Below are positions 35,734 to 47,066 of a stretch of 64,000 nucleotides of DNA, in pieces. Under the pieces are notes generated by a model, which saw only the letters and a list, made by a program, of their open reading frames with translations, was not told the DNA's origin and made no database searches. The DNA comes from Dipteronia dyeriana (lineage: Eukaryota; Streptophyta; Magnoliopsida; Sapindales; Sapindaceae): the NCBI GenBank assembly GCA_032871835.1, contig CM065295.1:22206501-22270500 (forward strand), in the 5' to 3' direction. A program made the position numbers and the translations under genes. Positions within the stretch are counted from its first letter, which is position 1. Every line of letters starts with the position of its first letter.

Positions 35734-37284
35734 TGTAAGTTCCTCAGTGTTTGATTGGCTTATTTCGTTGACAACCACATTTTGGGATAAATATGTAAGG
35801 GTAGTTTAGAGCATCATTGTTCGTAACCAAGCTCAAGCATCAAAGGTAAAAACACATGCTTAACTTTCATTGAAGAGGTATTAGTGCACACACACACTCA
35901 TGCATTTTATTTTAATTATCTTGCATATATGCTTATTTGCCATCTTGTGTGCCTTGTGTGTCTTAATTCTTGCTTGAGTGTTGAATGTATGTTTGTGCCT
36001 TAAAAAAAAAGGATTTTTTCCTCTATTCCGCGGTTCAGACCGCTTTCTGTGTAGTGCCCTCGCCGCGGCCTGTATAGCGGTGTTTACCAGAGGCCGCACG
36101 TTGTGGCTACCGCGGTTTGTGCTTGTTGCATACGTCGCGATCTCCCAAGCGGAGTTTCACAGACGTTGCTGCATGCTGTCCAGACCGCGGTATGTGCTTA
36201 TTGCATGCATATCGGCCTACAGAGCGATGTTTTCAAGGCGATACACCGCTCTCTGTGTCGCGGTTTGGACACTTACCTGGACCGCGGTACAGCTAGCGAT
36301 CCTGACGGGATTTGGTTGCTTTTCACCCTAAACGACGCCATTTTGTGTAGGGCACCATATATATTTGTTCTCTTCTTTTCTCTTTGTTCTTAAGAGTCCA
36401 ATAACCCATTTTTTGTGTTCTAGCTTTTCTAGAGAGAGAGGGACTCCCAAACACTCATTTTTACTCAACCCAACTTCATCTCATGATCATCTAGCTTCAT
36501 TCTAGGATCATTCAAGCATGGAGCATCATCTTCTTCTTGACTAGGTAACTTCTACATGCTCTAGACTTCATATTTTCATTACAAAGACAGGTATGCATAG
36601 GGTTTTAGTCTCTATTGCTTATTAAATGCTTGCTTGTGTGGTTAATTGCTTTTATGGCATGCTTGAGTATTGATTGTTGTTTGAGATGCATTAATTTGTG
36701 ATAGCTAGAATTTAGGACGGTTTTACCCTTCTAGCTAATTCTTCTTGCCTTTACATTTAGAACATTGATATATATGATTTGCTTTAATTATCATTATTAA
36801 TCCTAGATAAGCATGAATGTCTTGACCTAGCCTTTTTGCATATAGAATATTCTTGCATATTCACTTAGGTTGCCATTATCTCTTCATTGTTGGTTAAGCT
36901 TGTGGCTATGTGATTAGTGCACAAGGTTGGTGATCCAAAATCACTATTAAGGCCCGTTGGGTAGAGTGAAAGGGTTAGTAACTGGAGGGTTAGTAACTGG
37001 AGGGTTAGATGGGAGGTCAACCTAAGTTGTAAACTTTCTCTCAATAGTGGATTTTGATGATCGAGTGTGGCGCATTGAACAGCCAGTGGTTTTTCCCATT
37101 TAGAGGGTTTCCATGTATATATTGCGTGTTGTTACTGTTTTATGTTTGTTGTCTCTTGCTTGAACACTTGGGAGAATGGGGTAAAATCAATATTATTGAT
37201 TAATTTGTAAAATTGGTAATCTATCGAATTAAAACCTATTCACCCCTCTCTAGGTTATAGACACACACTTTCTAGGGAATTTCA
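35734..37284 (+). repeat. 3' LTR of the Sirevirus-like element
   Basis: 1551 bp. It differs from the 5' LTR by many substitutions and by a 19-bp tandem duplication (GGTTAGTAACTGGAGG, about 36970-37005), while lacking the ATGCTTGCTTATTAA duplication seen in the 5' copy. The divergence suggests an insertion that is not very recent. Confidence 0.95.
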
Positions 37285-37835
37285 ATGTGAAGTTGTATTA
37301 TTATTTACGAAATTTTGATAGAGTTTCATTTAAAATTTCATCAAATCCATATCTTTTTTCGGTCCCTACAAAGATAACACTTCTAATAGCCACACAACAA
37401 TCTCTACACCGTTCACATAAGTCACAAGTTGCACAACATACAACATAAAGGTTCATATAAATATTTATGTATAGATACTGTATATAAATATCGTACAACA
37501 AGTTGCATATAAATATTTCTGTAAAGATAGCGCATATAAATATCAACCACAACATACAACAAGTTGCATATAAATATTGCATGTACATATACTTTTTTGT
37601 ATTTTTCATCATTTACACATCTAGTTGCATTATTTACACATAAAGGTTCATCATTTACATAAGTTATTTCTTTTGAATTTCAGAATATTTCTGTTGCTAT
37701 TTGATCTCTAAAGGATTCTCTGTCTTTTTCTTCAAAGTCGGATTGTTTTCTCTCCCATAGGTACTCTAAGAATTTGAGAGTAAAAACCCCACAATCGGAC
37801 TTATTGTCAATAAAAATAGTCATTAATAATAATCA

Positions 37836-40651
37836 TCATGTAAGACAAACTATTACCATCAAGACATACTGATTTCCTTGATGTGGAACGCCTTCGTCGG
37901 GTCTTTCGACCATAAATGACGAAGGATCGGTATAGGTATCCAGCATCGCATGCGCCAACAAAGTTGGCAACATTTTTCTAAGACAAGTTGCCCACTTTAG
38001 TATTTGATCAACACTATAGGCGTCTGACTTTGAGTCAAATACTTTGATGACCCGCTCTTTCAAGTCCACCTCTACCACGACCCAATGATTTCCATTCACA
38101 TTCGTAGGAAACAAAATCTGAGAAATCAAGAACAGTCGGATGAATATCTATATAAAGATTGGATCACTTGTCATATTAATCTGAATTGCTTACTCTGTCT
38201 ACTGTCTGCAAATGTACCGAAGCATGCATAGGGGATTTTCCAATCACGTAGTCTATCATTATACTATCTCATTGGTAGGTTTCATGTTTAAATTATTTTT
38301 TACCTTAGTTATAGTTGACCACCTTCCTTGAATTTTAATCTACAAAACATATAAGCTCAAATATGGTTAGAGTTGGTAAATGCAAAAAAGAAATGATAAA
38401 CATTGTTGTCAAAAATGAATTTCAACACCATGAATGAGTAATCCAATAACACAACGTTCTGCTTGTATAACTGATGATAGTAACAGGCACGCCGCCACAT
38501 TATACAATAATATGTCTCCATATGATGTCATGAAAAAAATGTGTGTTACCAAAAAATGTATACAATAGAGTAAAGAACTGCAGTATAAGGTGTACAACTT
38601 ACATTTCCCTCTAACCACCCCGTTTATAGATAGCAACAATTCAAAACAAGCAGGCTTTGCTTCGAGCAAACCCGTGTACATGCTATAGAGGTTCAACAAT
38701 AAAAACTTATTAAAGAATTCCAAATGGGGATTACAATAATAATACATTATTTAACATACCATATGTTCTTGTTGTCGTTTATCCATGATTGCATTGAACG
38801 TACAATTTCCTCATCCAATTGGATAATGCTTCTAAATTTCGACATTTTCGGTTTCTTAGGCTTCTTTAGTGGGGATCAATGTACGGACTGATGGTAAAGG
38901 CGGGTCGTTTGCAATCTCTAGAAACTTGTATGGTCAACTTCGGTGGTCTTGTTAATTGTTTGACACCTTCACTTTTCCAAAACACAACAACAAACTCAAG
39001 AGACTTTACAACATGATGGAACTGAAGGTTGATAGTCTTGGATGTACTCATTTTGACTAAAATCGGTGGTATTTTCTTTATTTAACTGCATCAAATATAA
39101 ATCACATATGTTAGAACCAGTTACAAATTAGAGGAATTTAAAAACTAGAATAACATGTACCTTTTCAGTCACTTTGTTCAAACAGATAAGCTCCGTCAAA
39201 CGAAGGAATCCTATTCGCATCTTGTCCATCAATGAATTCTACATAGAAGTCATACGATCTTGTAAAACATTTTGTTGTACTTGTATAACATCCATTCTTT
39301 TTTGGAGCTGCTCAAGTTTAATCAATTATTTATTCTTTCCTCTGACTTCAACTTTTTAAAATGTTTTGGTTGGATGATCTCCCTTAATATCATCATGATT
39401 AGCATCATCAACGTCATCCTCAACATCATCCTTACTGCCATAACCATCCACACCGGGTGATACATAAATGAGTTTATCCATACCCATACGGTTTCCTTTC
39501 TTCTTCATCTGAGAGGCCAAGATTTTTGTATATGGTAAGCTGAAATTATTTTAAAAAACAACATTACAATATAATCCCTAAAATATAACAAAAAAAAAAT
39601 ATTAACTTAAACAACACTTACGTTTTTGAATACAAATATGATTTTTTGAATTTCTACAAACGTGGAAGTTTCCGTGCATTACCAATTCAAAATTTTGAGA
39701 GCGACATTGTTTATCCTAACGACATAACCAATTGTGACCTATTTTGGTATTGCTTCGATTGCCCACACCTGAAAAAAAAATGATATTTAAGTTAGTGTAT
39801 GGAAACATGCATGTTCCCTAAAATGTATTTTAATAAAATTCATCAATTAACACACATCACCTAGAAAGCCGTCACAAGCCCATGAACGTTGTACCTCTCC
39901 ACTTTCCGTTTCACTTGAGCATCGACCTTCTCCTTTAACTTATCAGTGAACTTATTCTTGAATTTATCATTATGGCTAAGAAGGCAAGTAGAAAGAGAGA
40001 TAAATGTTCTATCATATAAGAGTGATACCTATGGAAACTTATTAAAAGCATCTAAGTCATCCATTAATTCTAATGCCCAATAGAGAATGATAGTCCTATC
40101 GTCTTTTCCAACCAACATCATCTCCAATATGAGTATTAAAGTCAACTTAACAATATCATCATCACTCTTTTTATTAATCGGACCCAAATTCCTAAACCAA
40201 TCAATAATCATTTTAACATGAACTTTACCTTGGAAGTAGGATCGACGGAGTCTACTGTTCTTTGGTTTGAAACACTCTAATGTGGATTCAGAGTATTCTC
40301 CAAAGGTTATCCCACTAACCAAACAAAACTCTGTTGGGTTGAACCGTATCACCCCGTTGCCAACATGGTACCACAAAAAAGATGTATTCTCATCGGCATT
40401 CTTAACATGACACTCTTAGGAAAGATATGGTGACAAAATTGCCCGGACAACACCATATCACCCACATTCAAAAAATGGCCGAAACATGTCACCATAAACA
40501 ACTTAAGTTGTGTTGGTATGAGACGCGACTTAATAAGTGTTATACTTTTCCAATTATAATACCTAGAAACTCGAGAAGGAAAACGATCACATTCCTTAAT
40601 CTTGAGTGATTCAAGTAATTTCTTTCCACTCATATGTATATACCTAAACAC
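37836..40651 (-). pseudogene. DUF1985 plus Ulp1-like (C48) protease gene carried by the MULE
   Basis: Reading leftwards from 40651: I-K-S-R-L-I-P-T-Q-L-K-L-F and C-F-G-H-F-L-N-V, then R-F-N-P-T-E-F-C-L-V-S-G-I-T-F-G (40029-40376), the two conserved parts of DUF1985. A middle section with a short coiled coil (about 39150-39500) follows. The end (37836-38129) has G-N-H-W-V-V-V-E-V-D-L and I-K-V-F-D-S, which hold the catalytic His and Asp of Ulp1/SENP-type SUMO proteases. Downstream Q-G-N appears, but the Asp-Cys-Gly that carries the catalytic Cys is not readable in frame, suggesting a frameshift there. DUF1985-Ulp1 genes of plants are usually transposon-borne. It is opposite in direction to mudrA. 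Introns are possible but not resolved; I treat it as broken. Confidence 0.75.
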
Positions 40652-41623
40652 ATTTCATGATTATATTCGAAAAATGTTAATAATTTAAACAAAACTAATA
40701 TAAAAGACAATTATCATATTTGTATGAACTCGCAACACTTAAGATGAAATCTTCATGCCGTGCTCGTTGCACCTGCTTAAATAATTCATTTAATAAAGTA
40801 TGAATACTAACGTGTTTCTTCACAACTTCATCATTAAAGTATAAAGACCTTAACATGTCGGCAATATACATAAGGGATTTCCTCTTATGAGATCTGTGTT
40901 TTATACTAATCGTCTCAATTAATGTAAAATTTACTTTCTAAAATTAAATTATGTAACTCTAATTAAGTAGCATAATTATAGATATATAGAAATACTTATC
41001 TAAAGTATCATTCAAGATGATTTTATTTGGTTGCATGAAAAAGATACATTAGTCAAGAAAGAGAGTGGTGAGTTGATAGGGCACGAACATAAAAAAAAAA
41101 CTGAAAAGTAGCTCCCCGATATAATGTAGTAAATCGAAGACAAAAAAAAAGTATTTGAAAACCATGTATAAATCACAATACAATTGAATCTACATCAAAT
41201 TTCCAAGATTGTATTTCATCATTTCCATACAATCGAATCACAATACAATCGAATCCCATATAATTCAACGGTTTGTCGAATCTTTTGTTTGGGTTCGAAA
41301 ATTGAAAACCAAATAATTTCAACTATTAAACCATAATATCCTAAATCAATCCACTAAATCAAACCAATCAAACTCAAAAATTAAAATCCCAAATAACAAT
41401 TTCAACTCGAAACCATAATTGGGTTTGAAACTCAAATTACATCAAATTAAACTCGAAACCACGCTGACGAAGGCGACTAGCGGGAATCTGACGGTGATGT
41501 CGACGACGGTGGCCAGAATGAGAAGAAGTGGGATCGGGATATGGTGGATAGAGGATTTGGGATTTTAGAACAAATGTGAGTGAAATTGGTTTTCTTTTAA
41601 GACAAACGTAGCAACGTCATTTC
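40652..41623. other. MULE right-end non-coding region
   Basis: No gene is recognised. Short minus-strand frames at 40730-40900 may be more of the Ulp-like gene. A GC-rich patch (41460-41545) lies between AT-rich sequence and the right TIR. Confidence 0.5.
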
Positions 41624-41703
41624 AGGGTATTTTTTAAATTGATTTAGGTTTTTGGGAAGATTTGCAAATGATCCTCTAAACCATATATTTTTGCTAAAAT
41701 CTC
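41624..41703 (-). repeat. Right terminal inverted repeat of the MULE
   Basis: Reverse complement of the left end: on the minus strand GAGATTTTAGCAAAAATATA ... AATACCCT. It sets the right boundary at about 41703. Confidence 0.75.
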
Positions 41704-41731
41704 ATATTTAAATCATAAAAACTCTAATAAT

Positions 41732-41792
41732 GAGCTTGAGTAGCTCAGTTGGTTAGGGCTTATGGCTTTTAACCATAAGGCTGAAGGTTTAA
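41732..41792 (+). pseudogene. tRNA-Lys(TTT)-like sequence, cut in the T arm by a MITE
   Basis: The sequence has a D-arm with TAGCTCAGTTGGTTAG (A box) and a perfect 5-bp anticodon stem, TATGG/CCATA (41761-41765 and 41773-41777), around the loop CTTTTAA with anticodon TTT at 41768-41770. The T arm starts GAAGGTTTAA and is then interrupted at the TTTAA target of the MITE that begins at 41793. No 3' acceptor strand complementary to the start is visible beyond the MITE. It may be a tRNA pseudogene or the head of a tRNA-derived SINE. Confidence 0.6.
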
Positions 41793-42870
41793 GCTATGTT
41801 TGAGATTACTTTGTTTATGGAATAATCAGCTTTTAGCTTAACTTAAATAATAATCAACTTACTAAATAAGTTGATAGGTGTTTGGTAAATTGATTTTACA
41901 AATAATCAACTTGAGAAAAAAGTAAGGAAAATGTGTTTCACAAACTTTAAGTGATTACGAAAAATTACTAAATTAGGCATGAGTGCTAAAATGTAATATA
42001 TTTGAAGGGTTTTTTTTTTCATTTTTTCCAGTTTTTTTTTTATTCCTTTATATCTCTTTTTTCCAGTTTTTTTTTCCTTTTTATCAACTGGTTCTATGTG
42101 TTTTAAGGTTTCAAGACTTTCCAAATTGATTTTAAGTTAATAAAAAATTAATAGAAATCATATTTGAATTTAAAAAATTAAATAAGTCAACTCGTACTGA
42201 GTTGACTCGTCCCTTCTAAACTCATTAGATCTACATCTGAAACTCGGCATCTTCCTCCGTCAACCTCTCCGATTCCGCCTTCCTCTGCTGATCCACTAGA
42301 TTCTTGTCCTCGAGCGCGTCGCCAGCCTCCGTCACATGGCCATCGACATTTTCTCCATTTTCGGGACAGAATCGCGATAAAGGAGGAGGAAGCCTCCTCC
42401 ATTTTCGCTACGGAATCGCGAGATTCTAACCACTGGATCATTGCGAAGTCGACGACGGAAAAGAGCGGTGAAGGGCGGAAGTCTAAGTCGACCGGCGAAG
42501 GTAGGTTACCCTCACCCCAATGTAGGCGGCGACAATGGTGGCCATAGATTTTTTTATTTAAATATTATATTTAGATTTTTTAGTTTAAAAATAATTTTGA
42601 CATTTTGAAAAAAGAATTGACAGATATATTAAAGGTCATTGTTCTTTTTTAAAATAAATAATGAAGATAATATGAGAATTTTACAAATATTGAAATTACT
42701 TCTCCAATAAGCAGCTTTAAAAAGCAATCCATATTAGCTTCTCAAAGACTGATTATTAGAGGAGCAACTTAGGAAATAAGTAAATTATGAAGTGATTATC
42801 AAACACTTTATAGATCCTAAATTATGAAATAAGTGATTATTTTATAAGTTTAAACAACCTCAATCATAGC
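41793..42870. mobile_element. MITE-like element with TTTAA duplication and a GC-rich core
   Basis: The left end GCTATGTTTGAGATTAC and the right end, reversed, GCTATGATTGAGGTTG form diverged inverted repeats, both followed by an AATAATCA-type segment. TTTAA flanks both sides (41788-41792 and 42871-42875). The element is 1.08 kb with AT-rich arms. The middle (42190-42545) is far richer in G and C. No transposase is encoded. The superfamily is not assigned, since a 5-bp duplication fits several groups. Confidence 0.72.
42190..42545. other. GC-rich insert in the MITE, possible captured gene fragment
   Basis: This core differs in composition from the AT-rich arms. The plus strand is open from about 42240 to 42545 and reads as a Ser/Arg/Pro-rich peptide; the minus strand is open over 42187-42441. 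I recognise neither. CTCC/GGAGGA motifs and two GGAATCGCG/GAATCGCG copies occur. It may be a fragment of a 5' exon carried by the element, or simply internal repeat sequence. Confidence 0.4.
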
Positions 42871-42893
42871 TTTAAGACTAATGACTTTTTTAA

Positions 42894-43780
42894 AGGCATA
42901 TAATCATTTCCCCCCCTGTAGTTTATTATATTAGACACTCCACCATCTCTAGTTTCATAAATGACCATTATCCCCCTGAAAAGTAAAATATTAAACACTT
43001 TACCCCCTCTAGTTTTAACAATGGTCATTTTCCCTCTGAAAACAAAAATATTAGATATTTTACCCCTTAACCGCTAGAAATTCCGTTAGTCAAGTATTTT
43101 GACCGTAAAAAATCAATTAAATGATCTTATTACTTTTGAACACATGAGTTATGCCCTCTAGTGAACCATTAATTAATTTGAAAGAAAAAAAACTAATAAA
43201 AGTATTAAAAAATAATTGAAAATTTTTAAAAAAAAATTAAACAAAAATTAATATAAAGAATTAAATGTAAAAATAAAAATTTTATTTAAAAAACATTAAT
43301 ATGAAGAATGAAATGTAAAAATAAAAAACTCATCTATAAACATTAATATAAATAATAATAAAATAAGAAAATAATGTAATAGTAAAAAAACTAAAACAAT
43401 ATTAAAATTTATTTTGAAATATTGAGTTGTTTTTTTTATTTTTCGGAATACTGATTTTGTTGTTGTTAATTTTTAAATTTTTTATTTTCAATTCTATTTT
43501 TTAAAATATTTTTATTAGTTTTTATTTTTTTTTATTTATGATTTTTTTTCTTTAAAAACAATTAATGGTATCATTAGGGGCATAACTCATGTGTTCAAGG
43601 GTAACAAGGTTATTTAATTAATTTTTTGACGGTCAAAATACTTGATTAACGGAATTCCTAACAGTCAAGGGGTAAAATGCCTAATATTTTGATTTTTAGG
43701 GGAAGAATGATCATTACTAAAACTAGAGGGGACAAAAGGTATAATATGGCTAACTATAGAGGGAAAATGATTATATCCTG
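42894..43780. mobile_element. Long-TIR foldback (Mutator-type MITE)
   Basis: Left arm (42894 to about 43180) starts AGGCATATAATCATTTCCCC. The right arm, reversed, starts CAGGATATAATCATTTTCCC and matches along more than 220 bp, including ACACATGAGTTATGCCC and AAGTATTTTGACCGT. TTTTTTAA flanks it (42886-42893 and 43781-43788), fitting an 8-9 bp Mutator-type duplication. The centre (43180-43555) is AT-rich and non-coding. Such elements move only with help from a MULE transposase. Confidence 0.82.
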
Positions 43781-43788
43781 TTTTTTAA

Positions 43789-44246
43789 TTATTGGTCAAA
43801 TGGTTTGATGAGGTTGATAGGTTATTATTGAAACTAGAGAGACCGGTTTATCTAATATGGTAAAGTCCATGGGTGATAATGATAATTTTGTATAAGGGTA
43901 TTTTTGTCATTCTATTTGGTCAATGTTTTATGAGGGATGTTTGTGTAATAAATGGAAAGGTTACCTGGGAGTATAATTTTGTCTAAAATTAGGGATGTTT
44001 TTGCAATTAATCCTTTTTAAAAATAAGAATACAGTAAAAGCTAAAATGTAAAATCCATACCCGACGGGCCGGTAACCGGGTCATCCGGATCCACTAGAAC
44101 GAATTAGACGACGTCGTAACAAGCGCATATTTATTTGCAGGAAGAAACGACAGCGTTTCGATGATATTCTTTTTCAATTTTCCATTTTGATTTTTGAGCA
44201 AGGTTTTGCAAGGCTTTTTTAACAGAGGAAAATAATATTGAAGAGA
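43789..44246 (+). promoter_or_regulatory. Upstream region and 5' leader of the 44247 gene
   Basis: No coding sequence. The part from 43790 to 44020 is AT-rich. From 44050 to 44160 the composition is GC-rich with CCGACGGGCCGG and a CGACGTCG core, resembling a plant proximal promoter or 5' leader. No convincing TATA box is seen. The exact transcription start is unknown. Confidence 0.4.
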
Positions 44247-47066
44247 ATGGCATACGCAGGGAAATTTTTTAATCCAATCAAACACTCACTTAATGTAAAA
44301 ATCACATCTAAATCAATCTCTCACTCCACTCAATTGTGTAAGTCGTTTAATTGTATATTTTGCTTTAATCACTTCGTTTATTTTATTTGAGTGTGTTTAT
44401 TTTTATTTTTTCTTACAGATTATGCCAAAATTGAACCTTTGAAGACATGGAGAAGCAGCCTAGAACCATCACTGCGTCAGAGGTTCTCAAGTTTTCAGCT
44501 GAATTTCAGTACACAAAGAAGATATATCCAGAATCTAAGCTTGTCAGGCAAGTTATGTTTCAGCTTCTCGCGAGTTGTTAATGTTTTAAGGCTTAATACG
44601 AATCTAATGTGCTTGTGTTACTATTTATTTGTAGTTAATTAGACTTAATATGTTTGGGATTTCAAAATGTTGTATTGTACTGCTAAAGAGTAAAATAAGT
44701 CTGGCCTGAACTAATGGGTTTAGGATTATTTGGGAACCAGTTGTTTTCCTATTTGTGTTTGGCTTGTATTGGTACTTGAAACTTATGTCTTGCAATATCA
44801 TGCGACGTGCTTCATTGTGTTATTTGTTAGAAATGTTGTGTGGTTCTTATTGTTAAATGGTTCTTTCATTTTGGGGATTGTCTCAGGTGGTAAAAGTACT
44901 GCAAGCATGTTTGGTGCGTCCGTTATAATTGGATCAGTCAGCTTTCAGCCACATTTTGCATTTGCTATGGACGGTGAGTGGATCACCTGGCTGTCCAATC
45001 TTAAGTGTCAAGTCCTAGTGTTGTTGTAACAGATGTCTGTGAATAACTCACTTTTTGGTTCAATTATGTAGATCATGATATTTTGTTCGATGATTATCAT
45101 GGAGAGTTGTCGGGTGCTTCAACCATGGAAGAAAGTTCACTTGCCTTCTGGGCATTTGTAAGGAAATTTTGGCTGCCTGCTTTCTTCCTTTTTACTGTGT
45201 TGATAAACTGGGGTCATCCTATCATGCTTGCAACGAAAATCATCGTCTTACTCTTCAGCACAAGGCCCAGTCCTTTGTCCGTCTATCTGTATATCGATCA
45301 GGTCAGAAAGAAAGCATCCCACTCTACATGTTGCAAGCATGGAAAACTTAAAACTAAATAATAAGCCTAATGAGGAATTTTAATAAGTAAAGTCTAAACA
45401 GTATATCATTGACACAGGATTCCATGTCCTGGTAAGGCTGGTATTGGAGTCAGTAAGTTCAAATGATTAAGAACATGAAAGCAAAGTTTACGTTGTTTGT
45501 ATGTAAAATATTTTTAATATAACTGATAAATACTTCTTGTTGTCCAGATTTTGTGCTAAGATTGTTTAATTTTTCTGATTAATATTAATTTTAAGCATTT
45601 GGATGGCCAATAGGGACACAGTGTATTATCAGACCAATGAACTGGAAAATTTATTTTCAAAAAGTATCAAGTGAGATTAGTGCTTTGTTGGGTTGAAGTA
45701 TGAATTTTTTTCAAAATGCTGTCTCTCTTTCTTGTAAGATCCAAGTCTATGAATTACTCCTAACTCCAGCTTAAACCTTCACCAATGGATCTAGGCCAAG
45801 GGCATGATCTTTTAATAAATATGAGCTGTAGAACCAATGTGCTACTCCTTTTCCTGTTGATTATTGCAATTTTTATGTCAGATTTTTTAGTGACCACCTT
45901 GCTATATATGATTCACTTTATCTGTGCAGATCTCTAGTTATCAAATGCTACTTTTCCTATTTATCTTTTATATATATATATATCAACTACAGAAAGGAAA
46001 AGTAGGTGTTTATGATTTTCTTATTCATGATTCTACTGCTTGAGAAGAGCTTGACAACAAATTTTAATGCTGCAGTTGTGCCAACAATCTGTACGTCAAA
46101 AGCCTCACTTGTACATATTTAAGGTGCATTCTCTGTTGTTATCAGACATCAGTTTTTTTCCTTTTAATATTGCTGTGGTACTAGACTTGCAAACTTAGTG
46201 GAAAATCTCGCCTTTTTTTTTCTTCATGTTATTGAGAAATTAGCATCTTTTTTAATCGTTTGTTGCTAATTTCATGGATGTTGATCCTACAATGGAGTAG
46301 TTGTTCAAACATTCTAAGTATATCTTTGAATACAAGCATGATGTAGTAGTGGTTTACTAAGGATGCTGGTACTCATGTTTATTTCCGTTAGATCCGAATT
46401 CATATTACCAGAGAGGACAGCTATTATATTGGCAATTAATGTTGCACATCTCAAAGGTCGCTATAGACTATTAACATGATGAGTTAACAAAATCCCTTGT
46501 GTCACTATTATTAAGGGGCAGTCTCTTATGATAACTTGCATATCCACTTCTTGGTTAGTAGGTTTATTAAATTATTTTATAAAATGGTTTCATATACTTT
46601 TTCCATATTGACAATCAAGATAAAGAAACGTTTGATCTGATTATGAACAGAATCTGATGGTCAAGATTTTAATTGAGTAACATATCGAGTAAGAACTCAT
46701 AATACATAAAAAATGCTTCAGCCCACTAATGAAAATCTTCTTGTTTATTTGTGCTGCTTCCTTTGGTAAGAGGTATTTTGTATCATCTATTTGCACCTAG
46801 AATTATGTATGAATGAAGAGTCTACTATATACTTGATTTGTTCTTATCCTTTTGTATTGTTTGGTGATAATTTGCAGTCATTATATGCCAAAAAAGTTGA
46901 GGTGCAAGATTATAAGCTTCTTTGCATTGCTACAGTTGAAGTTGCAGATCAGAAGCTAACTTTGGTAGGGATTCTTGGAGGTTGGTGGGCTTTGCCTTCA
47001 TCACAGACTGAAACACAGGGAGTATTCTCAGTCCTTAGAACATTATTGAGAAACAAATTAGTTTAA
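44247..47066 (+). CDS. Uncharacterised small membrane protein, six exons (probable host gene)
   Basis: Exons that splice into one open frame of 257 residues: 44247-44337, 44419-44547, 44887-44973, 45072-45301, 46076-46123, 46878-47066. All introns end in AG; donors are GTAAGT, GCAAGT (intron 2, a GC-AG intron), GTGAGT, GTCAGA and GTGCAT. The ATG at 44247 begins a Lys/Ser-rich, acid-poor N-terminus (M-A-Y-A-G-K-F-F-N-P-I-K) that looks like a mitochondrial or plastid transit peptide. Exon 3 has a hydrophobic stretch (A-S-V-I-I-G-S-V-S-F). Exon 4 has a longer one with W-L-P-A-F-F-L-F-T-V-L-I-N-W, a likely membrane segment, followed by S-T-R-P-S-P-L-S-V-Y-L. The C-terminus ends in a Gly/Trp patch (G-I-L-G-G-W-W-A-L-P) and a basic tail. 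I do not recognise the family. Open exons and clean splice sites suggest a working gene. It converges with NRT2.7. Confidence 0.78.

Larger units (their letters stand above)
27668..37284 (+). mobile_element. Sirevirus-like Ty1/copia retrotransposon, complete with both LTRs
   Basis: LTRs are 27668-29218 and 35734-37284, both starting TGTAAGTTCCTCA and ending GGGAATTTCA. The duplication ATGTG stands at 27663-27667 and 37285-37289. PBS, gag, pol in copia order (protease, integrase, RT, RNase H), a 1.2-kb 3' region and a polypurine tract lie between. The long Lys/Glu-rich gag, the R-T-R-H-Q segment before RT and the extended 3' region point to the Sirevirus lineage. Scattered stops disable it. 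It interrupts the MULE just downstream of the transposase. Confidence 0.95.
16684..41703. mobile_element. MULE (Mutator-like element) carrying a transposase and a DUF1985/Ulp1-like gene, enlarged by three insertions
   Basis: The ends are related inverted repeats of about 80 bp sharing TTTTAGCAAAA, TTGNAAATCT and AATACCCT in the same order. The flanking 9-mers ATATAAAAA (16675-16683) and ATATTTAAA (41704-41712) agree at seven of nine positions, fitting an old 9-bp Mutator duplication. Inside are a mudrA-type transposase (+) and an Ulp1-like protease gene (-), the combination known from Ulp-bearing MULEs (KAONASHI type). Without the Harbinger, solo LTR and copia insertions the element is about 7.7 kb. 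Both genes are broken. Confidence 0.75.

Noticed and set aside
37836..38129. Functional host SUMO protease gene
   Set aside because: It lies inside MULE TIRs, is joined to DUF1985 as in transposon-borne copies, and the catalytic Cys motif is not in frame.
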